DNA of 59,312 nt, from the NCBI GenBank assembly GCA_002842875.1, contig PHEF01000003.1:1-59312 (forward strand). The letters are read 5' to 3'. Below, piece by piece: positions 52,839 to 59,312 of the stretch. Under the pieces are notes generated by a model. It did not search any database and was not told the DNA's origin. It saw nothing but the letters and a program-made list of their open reading frames with translations. Within the stretch, counting starts at the first letter, position 1, and every line of letters begins with the position of its first letter. The stretch is from Alphaproteobacteria bacterium HGW-Alphaproteobacteria-3. Its GTDB lineage: Bacteria > Pseudomonadota > Alphaproteobacteria > Parvibaculales > Parvibaculaceae. The position numbers and the translations under genes were made by a program.

Positions 52839-53840
52839 TCAGTGCGACGTAAGCTGCATGAACACGTCCTCGAGGTCGGACTCTTCCGTCGAGATGTCGC
52901 GGATTTCCATGCCTTCCGCGCCAAGCGCACCGAGAATCGCCATGGCGCTCGTTTCCGCCGGATTGTACTGAACGGAAATGGCCCCATCGGGCCGGATTTC
53001 CGCCTTCATGCCCGCAAGCGCCGCGGGCAGCATCGTTGCCGGCGAAGCGGGCCGCACGATCAGCCGCTTGTCGCTGATGCGTGCGAGAAGCTGCTCCTTC
53101 GGCTCGCAGCAGACGACTTGCCCCTTGTCGATGATGGCGATCGTGTCGCACAACGCTTCGGCTTCTTCGAGGTAATGCGTGGTGAGGACGATGGTCGTGC
53201 CCCGCGCGTGAAGGCCCTTCACATAGTCCCAGAGCTGCCGCCTGAGTTCGATATCGACGCCTGCCGTCGGTTCGTCGAGGATAAGCGCCGGCGGGTTGTG
53301 AACCATGGCCTTGGCGACGAGGAGCCGCCGCCGCATGCCGCCCGAAAGCGTGCGCGCATAGGCATCCGCCTTGTCGTCGAGCCCCATGGCTTTCAGGATT
53401 TCCATGGTGCGCCGCTCGCGCTTCGGCACGCCGTAAAGCCCGGCCTGCATTTCCATCACTTCCGCGGGCGTGAAGAACGGATCGATGTTGAGTTCCTGCG
53501 GCACCACGCCGATCGAGGCGCGCGCCTGGCGCGGATTGACGTCTATGTCGAAACCCCAGATCGAGGCGGACCCGGACGTCTTCAGCACCAGGCCTGCGAG
53601 AATATTGATGAAGGTCGATTTGCCGGCGCCGTTCGGCCCGAGCAGGGCGAAGATCGAGCCGCGCGGAATGGCGAGATCGACCCCCTTCAGCGCCTCTTTT
53701 GCCGGCTGGCTGCCGCTCGCCTTGTAAACTTTTCGCAAGGCCCGCGCCTCGATGGCGAAGGCTTGCGCGCCGCCGGGAACCGGCTCGCCGGGCATGCGGG
53801 AAACATAGACGTTTTCGTCGTCGGACAATGTATGGGCCAT
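52839..53840 (-). CDS. ABC transporter ATP-binding protein
   Basis: A 333-residue ATPase. Walker A is in LLGPNGAGKSTFINIL, the signature in RTLSGGMRRRLLVAKAM, Walker B in PPALILDEPTAGVD and the H-loop in VLTTHYLEEAE. The extra C-terminal approximately 90 residues (ending SDLEDVFMQLTSH) are typical of drug or polysaccharide exporters of the DrrA/CcmA-like class. No permease gene is adjacent in the window, which is odd. The ATG at 53840 begins MAHTLSDDENVYVS; the start is divergent from polA, 128 bases away. Confidence 0.9.
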   Translation of the reverse strand: MAHTLSDDENVYVSRMPGEPVPGGAQAFAIEARALRKVYKASGSQPAKEALKGVDLAIPRGSIFALLGPNGAGKSTFINILAGLVLKTSGSASIWGFDIDVNPRQARASIGVVPQELNIDPFFTPAEVMEMQAGLYGVPKRERRTMEILKAMGLDDKADAYARTLSGGMRRRLLVAKAMVHNPPALILDEPTAGVDIELRRQLWDYVKGLHARGTTIVLTTHYLEEAEALCDTIAIIDKGQVVCCEPKEQLLARISDKRLIVRPASPATMLPAALAGMKAEIRPDGAISVQYNPAETSAMAILGALGAEGMEIRDISTEESDLEDVFMQLTSH

Positions 53841-53968
53841 GGCCGGGCTCTTTTCGTTTGGGCGCGGGAGGGTTCTTACTCGAGACGCAGGACGCGCTAT
53901 AGTGGCGGCCCGCGAGGCGCGGGGAAGGCAACATAGAAGACCCCCCTTAGATAAGAAAGGCGAGGCGC

Positions 53969-56932
53969 GTGGCAAGCGGCAAGGCGCAAAAGAACGATTC
54001 GGCGAACAAAGCCGCGGCGAAAGCCGGGAAGAACGAAACGCCTGCGCGCCCCGTCGGCACGGGCGACCATCTCTTTCTGGTCGACGGCTCCGGCTATATT
54101 TTCCGCGCCTATCACGCGTTGCCGCCCTTGACGCGCAAGTCCGACGGCATGCCCGTCGGCGCCGTCGCGGGCTTCTGCAACATGCTCTACAAGCTCATCG
54201 AGGACACGAAGGACGAGTTCGAACCGACCCATCTCGCCGTCATCTTCGATGCTTCCTCCAGGACCTTCCGCAACGACATCTATCCCGAATACAAGGCGAA
54301 CCGCGTCGAACCGCCGGAAGACCTGCGCCCGCAATTCGCGCTGGTACGCGATGCGACCCGTGCTTTCGGCGTTCCCTGCATCGAAAAGTTGGGCTTCGAG
54401 GCGGACGACATCATCGCCACCTATGCGCGCCTCGCGGCAGAGGCGGGCGCGCGCGTCACCATCGTCTCCTCCGACAAGGATCTGATGCAGCTCGTGAACG
54501 ATCGCGTCGACATGCTCGACACGATGAAGCTGAAGACGATCGCGCGCGAACAGGTGATCGAGAAATTCGGCGTGCCGCCGGAAAAAGTCGTCGAGGTCCA
54601 GGCGCTCGCGGGCGACAGCACCGACAATGTGCCGGGCGTTCCCGGCATCGGCATCAAGACGGCAGCGCAGCTCATCGAGGAATATGGCGATCTCGAAACG
54701 CTGCTGTCGCGTGCTTCCGAGATCAAGCAGAACAAGCGCCGCGAAAACCTGATCGAATTCGCCGAACAGGCGCGCCTCTCGCGAAGGCTCGTCGAACTCG
54801 ACAATGACGTGCCCGTCGAGGAGCCGTTGGACACGATGGGCGTTCGCGATCCCGATCCCGAAACGCTGATCGGCTTCTTCAAGGACATGGAGTTCACCAC
54901 GCTGACGCGCCGCGTCGGCGAACGCTTCAACATAGACGTCGATGCGATCCAGGCCACCGGCGCACATCCGCCAGCGGACCCCGGTGCCGCGCTCGAAGCG
55001 TCGAAGGCGGCGCAGAAGCAAACCGTTTCCCGCACCGGGCGCGGCGGCACGCCGGGCGCAATGCCGAAGGGCATCGACGCCGATTTCGCCACGGCAAACT
55101 ACGTGGCGGTGACGGCGCTTCCCGATCTTGAGGAATGGGTGGCCCGCGCATACGAGCAGGGTTTTCTCGCCGTCGACACCGAAACGGACAGTCTCTTTCC
55201 CATGCGGGCACGGCTTGTCGGCGTCTCGATGGCGCTCGTGCCCGGCGAGGCCTGCTACATCCCGCTGCAGCATGGCGCGGGCGGCGGGCTCGATTTCGGC
55301 GACGCGGAAGGTCAGCCGCAGATCCCGCTCGGCGATGCACTGAAGGCGCTGAAGCCGCTTCTTGAGGATAGCTCCATCCTCAAGATCGGCCAGAACCTCA
55401 AATTCGACATGACCGTCTTTCGCCAGCATGGCATCGAGCTTCGCGGTTATGACGACACCATGCTCATGTCATATGCGCTCGATGCGGGCGTTCACGGCCA
55501 CGGCATGGACGAACTCTCCGAACTTCATCTCGGCCACAAGCCGATTGCTTTTTCGGAGGTCGCGGGCAAGGGCAAGGCGCAGATCACCTTCGATCGGGTG
55601 CCGGTCGACCGCGCAACCGCTTATGCAGCGGAAGATGCCGACGTCACGCTCCGTCTCTGGCACATATTGAAGCCGCGTCTCGTCGCGGAGCGGCGTGTCG
55701 GCGTCTACGAAATGCTGGAGCGTCCGCTCGTCGCCGTGCTCGTCGAAATGGAGCGGGCGGGCATCAAGGTCGACAAGGCGGTGCTCGCGCGCCTCTCTTC
55801 CGGCTTCGCGCAGAAGATGGCTGAATACGAGGAGGATATCTACGAGCTCGCGGGCGAACGCTTCAACATCGGCTCGCCCAAGCAACTCGGCGAGATTCTT
55901 TTCGACAGGCAGGGCCTCGAAGGCGGACGCAAGACGAAGACAGGCGCCTGGTCGACCGATGCCGACACGCTCGAAATGCTCGCCGCGCAGGGCCACGAAC
56001 TGCCGCAGCGCGTGCTCGACTGGCGCGGCCTCGCAAAACTGAAAAGCACTTATACCGACGCGCTTCCCGAATATATCGATCCGCAAACGGGCCGCGTCCA
56101 CACGTCTTATTCTCTCGCCGCAACGTCGACCGGCCGTCTCGCCTCGACGGACCCGAACCTGCAGAATATTCCCGTCCGCACCGAGGATGGCCGCAAGATC
56201 AGAACGGCCTTCATCGCCGAACAGGGCAACCTCCTCATCTCTGCCGATTACAGCCAGATCGAGCTTCGCCTCCTCGCCCATATCGCGGATATCGAGGCGC
56301 TGAAAAAGGCCTTCGCCGAAGGGCTCGACATCCATGCCATGACGGCCTCGGAAATGTTCTCGACGCCCATCGAAGGCATGGACCCGAGCGTTCGCCGCCG
56401 CGCCAAGGCGATCAATTTCGGCATCATCTACGGCATTTCCGCCTTCGGTCTCGCGAACCAGCTCGGCATCTCGCGCGGCGAGGCGGGCGAATATATCGAG
56501 CGCTACTTCAAACGCTTCCCCGGCATCCGCGCCTACATGGACGATACGAAGGACTTCGCCCACAAGAACGGCTTTGTCGAAACGATCTTCGGACGCCGCA
56601 TCCACCTGCCCGCGATCAACTCGAAAAATCCGGCCGAAAAGAGTTTCATGGAACGCGCCGCGATCAACGCGCCGATCCAGGGCGCCGCCGCCGACATCAT
56701 TCGCCGCGCCATGATCCGCATGCCGCGCGCCCTCGCAGACGCGAAACTGCCGGCGCGCATGCTCCTGCAGGTGCATGACGAATTGATCCTCGAAGTGCCC
56801 GAAAACGAAGCGCAGAAAACCTGCGAGATCGTTTCGGGCGTCATGTCGTCTGCGGCCGCGCCCGCGGTCGCGCTCACCGTGCCGCTCGACGTCGAGGCGC
56901 GCGCCGCGAAGAACTGGGACGAAGCGCACTAG
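53969..56932 (+). CDS. polA: DNA polymerase I
   Basis: A 987-residue repair and Okazaki-fragment polymerase. A Lys/Ala-rich N-terminal extension of about 30 residues precedes the 5'-3' exonuclease (HLFLVDGSGYIFRAYHALPP, GDSTDNVPGVPGIGIKTA). The 3'-5' proofreading domain is intact (GFLAVDTETDSLFPM). The polymerase domain has ISADYSQIELRLLAHI, RRRAKAINFGIIYGISAFGL and LLQVHDELILEVP. All catalytic acids are present. It starts with GTG (53969) behind AGGCGAGGCGC. A single-copy core gene, and a good marker that this flank is chromosomal. Confidence 0.97.
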   Translation: MASGKAQKNDSANKAAAKAGKNETPARPVGTGDHLFLVDGSGYIFRAYHALPPLTRKSDGMPVGAVAGFCNMLYKLIEDTKDEFEPTHLAVIFDASSRTFRNDIYPEYKANRVEPPEDLRPQFALVRDATRAFGVPCIEKLGFEADDIIATYARLAAEAGARVTIVSSDKDLMQLVNDRVDMLDTMKLKTIAREQVIEKFGVPPEKVVEVQALAGDSTDNVPGVPGIGIKTAAQLIEEYGDLETLLSRASEIKQNKRRENLIEFAEQARLSRRLVELDNDVPVEEPLDTMGVRDPDPETLIGFFKDMEFTTLTRRVGERFNIDVDAIQATGAHPPADPGAALEASKAAQKQTVSRTGRGGTPGAMPKGIDADFATANYVAVTALPDLEEWVARAYEQGFLAVDTETDSLFPMRARLVGVSMALVPGEACYIPLQHGAGGGLDFGDAEGQPQIPLGDALKALKPLLEDSSILKIGQNLKFDMTVFRQHGIELRGYDDTMLMSYALDAGVHGHGMDELSELHLGHKPIAFSEVAGKGKAQITFDRVPVDRATAYAAEDADVTLRLWHILKPRLVAERRVGVYEMLERPLVAVLVEMERAGIKVDKAVLARLSSGFAQKMAEYEEDIYELAGERFNIGSPKQLGEILFDRQGLEGGRKTKTGAWSTDADTLEMLAAQGHELPQRVLDWRGLAKLKSTYTDALPEYIDPQTGRVHTSYSLAATSTGRLASTDPNLQNIPVRTEDGRKIRTAFIAEQGNLLISADYSQIELRLLAHIADIEALKKAFAEGLDIHAMTASEMFSTPIEGMDPSVRRRAKAINFGIIYGISAFGLANQLGISRGEAGEYIERYFKRFPGIRAYMDDTKDFAHKNGFVETIFGRRIHLPAINSKNPAEKSFMERAAINAPIQGAAADIIRRAMIRMPRALADAKLPARMLLQVHDELILEVPENEAQKTCEIVSGVMSSAAAPAVALTVPLDVEARAAKNWDEAH

Positions 56933-57032
56933 GGGAGCGAAGCCGGGTTGCCCCGGCGCGCGTCCGCCCCATATGTTGAGGAACGTTACGGTGCTTGAGC
57001 CGTTCCTTTCCTGCACATGGGAGGTAGAAGCC

Positions 57033-57329
57033 GTGCCCCGGAACAAGAACGTAAGCGGAGAAAAGCAGGCCCGCCGCGACGACAAGGTGACGGAAGCCGA
57101 AAAGGAATCCTTCCCGTCCAGCGATCCGCCTGCCTGGACGAGCGGTCAGGCCTCGCCGGAAGCGGATGCAAAACGCGCCGGGCGCAAGGCCGGCGAAGCC
57201 GCGAAAAAGCGCGACGCCGAAGAGAAATGCATCGACGAAACGCTCGACGAGAGTTATCCCGCCTCCGACCCGCCCTCATGGACCGGCATGCATGCGGGCG
57301 ATAGTCACAACCAGAGCAAGAAAAAATAG
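57033..57329 (+). CDS. Small protein with duplicated S-D-P-P motif
   Basis: 98 residues, charged and probably disordered. The motif occurs twice: TEAEKESFPSSDPPAWTSG and DETLDESYPASDPPSWTGM, separated by a Lys/Ala-rich linker. Single-motif versions of this short proline-rich sequence are widespread in alphaproteobacteria, and their function is unknown to me. The GTG at 57033 is used because GGGAGG lies eight bases upstream; the ATG at 56973 has no ribosome site and adds unrelated residues. It follows polA by 100 bases. Confidence 0.7.
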   Translation: MPRNKNVSGEKQARRDDKVTEAEKESFPSSDPPAWTSGQASPEADAKRAGRKAGEAAKKRDAEEKCIDETLDESYPASDPPSWTGMHAGDSHNQSKKK

Positions 57330-57347
57330 CGGCGCCACCGGGCTTGC

Positions 57348-58235
57348 TCAGGCGGGTTTCCGTTTACCCGCAAAGAGGGGCCGGGCGCGGATCAGTGCGG
57401 CGGAGAGCATGTTCATAACCACTTCCACGCTTTTGCGTCTTCCTGCGCTTTCATGCGTCAGAAGCCAGACGTCCGAGACATGACGAAGTTCGCATCCGCG
57501 GAGTCTCGCAAGCCGTGAATCGGCATCGCCGAGAAGGCAGGGAAGGACACCGAGCCCGAGGCCGCGCGCCAGTGCCTCCCGATAACTCGTAAGCCCGTTG
57601 ATCGACATGGCGACCGGTGCATCCGGGAAGGGGCTCTCGGCAAAGACATGCGAGCGGCGCGACGCGTCGGGCCAGCCGATCCATTGCGGCCCCTCGCGAA
57701 GATCGCCTGCCTCCAGACGCGCGATGTAATCCCTCGACGCGTAGTACATCTCGACATAAGGCGCGACGCGCTTGCCGGTCAGATGGGCAGGCGGTTCGTC
57801 GGTCACACGGATGGCGATGTCTGCCTGCCGGCGCATCAGGTCGGCGCTGGCATAGCTCATCGACAGCCGAAGCTCGATGTCGGGATATCGGGCGCGAAAA
57901 TCCGCAAGCTCGTCGAGGATCAGCGTGGCGACGATCTCGTCGGGCGCTGTAACGATGACAGGTCCCGAAAGCCGCTGGTCGTGTCCGCGAATCTGGCGTT
58001 GCGTATCGGCAAGGTCGTCCTCGATCTGTTGCGCCGCCTGAATGAACCGCTCGCCGGCGGCGGTGGCCTTGAGTCCCTCTCCCGTCCGCTCGAAAAGACT
58101 CAGCCCCAGTGCCTCCTCGATGCGGCCGAGGCGGCGCGAAACTGTCGAGTGATCGAGGGCGAGCCGGCGGGCGGCGGCGCGCACCGAACCCTTGCGGCTC
58201 AGGGCCAGAACAATCTTGAGGTCGTCCCACTGCAT
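57348..58235 (-). CDS. LysR family transcriptional regulator
   Basis: A 295-residue regulator. The N-terminal winged helix-turn-helix is VLALSRKGSVRAAARRLALD and HSTVSRRLGRIEEALGLSLF. The rest is a periplasmic-binding-like effector domain (RLSMSYASADLMRRQADIAI). It is divergent from a MAPEG gene, so it probably controls that gene and itself. The effector is unknown. Confidence 0.93.
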   Translation of the reverse strand: MQWDDLKIVLALSRKGSVRAAARRLALDHSTVSRRLGRIEEALGLSLFERTGEGLKATAAGERFIQAAQQIEDDLADTQRQIRGHDQRLSGPVIVTAPDEIVATLILDELADFRARYPDIELRLSMSYASADLMRRQADIAIRVTDEPPAHLTGKRVAPYVEMYYASRDYIARLEAGDLREGPQWIGWPDASRRSHVFAESPFPDAPVAMSINGLTSYREALARGLGLGVLPCLLGDADSRLARLRGCELRHVSDVWLLTHESAGRRKSVEVVMNMLSAALIRARPLFAGKRKPA

Positions 58236-58255
58236 GGCGGAATATTACACCGCTA

Positions 58256-58274
58256 AGGTGCAAAAATTCCACCT
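58256..58274. promoter_or_regulatory. Candidate LysR operator
   Basis: AGGTG-N9-CACCT, a perfect five-base dyad in the 113-base gap between the divergent LysR and MAPEG genes. Length and position fit a LysR-type binding site. Shown by position only. Confidence 0.35.
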
Positions 58275-58348
58275 ATCGGTGCACGAACGCACCGCGTACT
58301 TTCCCCGCCCGTCGAATGCGACACCCGCTCGAACCATCAGGAGATGTT

Positions 58349-58762
58349 ATGTCCACCACCCTTCCGCTCATCAGTGCTGCAACGGCCGGTGTGCTGATCC
58401 TGCTTCAGTCCATCCTCATGCTGGCGACCGGCACGAAGAGAGTGAAGCACAAGCAGCTTCTCGGCGACGGCGGTCAGGAAGACCTGCTCCGCGCGGTACG
58501 CCGCCACGGCAACCTCGCCGAAAACGCGGCGATTTTCGTCATCTCCCTCGCTCTGCTTGAAATGATAGGCACAGGTGCGCCGATCGTCGCGGCGCTGGCT
58601 GTTGTCTTCGTTGCGGCCCGCCTTTCGCATGCCCTCGGTCTGAGCTTCGCGAACACGCGCAATGTCTGGCGCGTCGTGGGCGCGTCATTGACCGCCTTGT
58701 GTGGCCTTGCGGTCGGCGGCCTTCTCCTCTGGCGCGTCTGCCCCTTCTTCGCAGGGGTTTGA
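58349..58762 (+). CDS. MAPEG family membrane protein
   Basis: A 137-residue integral membrane protein with four hydrophobic segments. The core GGQEDLLRAVRRHGNLAENA is the family signature, where the Glu, Arg and Asn form the glutathione site. MAPEG proteins detoxify lipid peroxides or electrophiles by glutathione conjugation. AGGAG lies five bases before the ATG at 58349. It is likely regulated by the divergent LysR protein. Confidence 0.88.
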   Translation: MSTTLPLISAATAGVLILLQSILMLATGTKRVKHKQLLGDGGQEDLLRAVRRHGNLAENAAIFVISLALLEMIGTGAPIVAALAVVFVAARLSHALGLSFANTRNVWRVVGASLTALCGLAVGGLLLWRVCPFFAGV

Positions 58763-58940
58763 GCGCCGGCATTGGGCCCGGGCCTTGGGTCCGGGCTCCG
58801 GCTGCCCTCCCTTGCTGGCGCGATGTCGAGCACTGCGCCGGACTGGCCTTGATCGGGTTCCGGGGTTATACTGACATGCTCCTGACACAGGCGCCGTCGC
58901 CGGTCTGCGAGTTTGCCTGTATTTTCCAAAGGGAAACCCG

Positions 58941-59312
58941 ATGCGCCGCGCCAATCGCCTCTTCGACATCGTCGAATATCTTCGCCGCGCCAAGCGCGTC
59001 GTCACCGCCCAGGAGCTTGCGGCCAGGCTCGAAGTCTCCGTTCGCACCATCTATCGCGACATCGCCGATCTGCAGGCGAGCCGCGTGCCCGTCGAGGGCG
59101 AGGCGGGGCTCGGCTACATGATGCGCTCCGGCTACGAGCTGCCGCCGCTCATGTTCACCGAAGACGAGATCGAGGCGCTGGTTTTCGGCGCGCGCATGGT
59201 CCGCGCCTGGGGCGATGCCGCCTTCACCGGCGCGGCCGACGCCGCCGTCTCGAAGATCAGGGCGGTGCTGCCCGACAGGCTTGGCCGCATCGCCGAGACG
59301 ACGCGCCTCACC
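58941..59312 (+). CDS. YafY-type HTH/WYL transcriptional regulator, N-terminal part
   Basis: The first 124 codons of a gene that runs off the right edge. The winged helix is in RLFDIVEYLRRAKRVVTAQE and LAARLEVSVRTIYRDIADLQ, then GEAGLGYMMRSGYELPPLMF and TEDEIEALVFGARMV. This is the standard opening of YafY/DeoR-like regulators with a C-terminal WYL ligand domain, which is beyond the window. AAAGGGAAACCCG precedes the ATG. Confidence 0.88.
   Translation, partial: MRRANRLFDIVEYLRRAKRVVTAQELAARLEVSVRTIYRDIADLQASRVPVEGEAGLGYMMRSGYELPPLMFTEDEIEALVFGARMVRAWGDAAFTGAADAAVSKIRAVLPDRLGRIAETTRLT

Noticed and set aside
55469..57085. Long antisense frame opposite polA, and similar ones opposite cheA and the aldehyde dehydrogenase
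   Set aside because: Shadows of real genes caused by high third-position GC; no ribosome sites or family motifs.

Overview
The window looks like chromosome of an alphaproteobacterium. It has high-GC housekeeping genes, FnrN-type regulators, a CheA with a fused receiver domain, and a type II-C CRISPR-Cas9 locus. The repeat, the tracrRNA and the 1037-residue Cas9 match what I remember of Parvibaculum lavamentivorans. That identification is from memory and was not checked.

Layout. (1) 1-6.5 kb: a hydrolase-OsmC fusion, a TetR regulator divergent from a thiolase, a MerR regulator, an aldehyde dehydrogenase and a YbaN-like membrane protein. This is an acyl-CoA/aldehyde metabolism neighbourhood with a gutted alcohol dehydrogenase remnant. 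(2) 6.6-15.4 kb: a minus-strand chemotaxis block, cheA-cheW-cheY-cheZ-cheB-cheR, translationally coupled at four of its five junctions. cheB is broken by a one-base frameshift. A GAF-domain protein and a soluble globin-coupled chemoreceptor lie upstream. (3) 15.6-16.5 kb: an FNR-type oxygen regulator. (4) 16.47-26.3 kb: a palindrome-rich spacer region, a CRISPR array of 76 identical repeats and 75 spacers, then cas2, cas1 and cas9 on the opposite strand and a tracrRNA gene upstream of cas9. (5) 26.3-29.9 kb: an apparent mobile-element core, with a dyad-rich non-coding region, a Rep_trans/MobT-like initiator or relaxase, two tiny ORFs and a large serine recombinase whose stop codon lies inside a copy of the 3' half of a tRNA-Arg gene. 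(6) 29.9-48.5 kb: a nitrate-respiration island, with molybdenum cofactor genes (several decayed), nnrS, moaA, a Dnr-like regulator, a fused narK, narGHJI, and a tail of ppiC, hemerythrin-like, carbonic anhydrase and mobA genes. (7) 48.9-50.9 kb: an outer-membrane protein, a Sel1 fragment and an intact tRNA-Arg(CCG). (8) 51-59.3 kb: ordinary core genes (GST-like, PAS, ABC ATPase, polA, a small repeat protein, LysR/MAPEG, a partial WYL-type regulator).

How it fits together. The intact tRNA-Arg at 50.8 kb and its displaced 3' half at 29.85 kb have the same orientation and enclose the nitrate genes, as expected for an island inserted at a tRNA 3' end. A much weaker third copy of the tRNA 3' terminus lies at 16.49 kb, just before the CRISPR array. 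I therefore suggest, as inference, that two elements accreted in tandem at one tRNA-Arg: a nitrate island, and a smaller element with recombinase and relaxase that carries or is fused to the CRISPR-Cas9 locus. The array also holds two almost identical spacers differing at two positions, both in the PAM-proximal seed half, as if immunity to a mutated phage had been updated.
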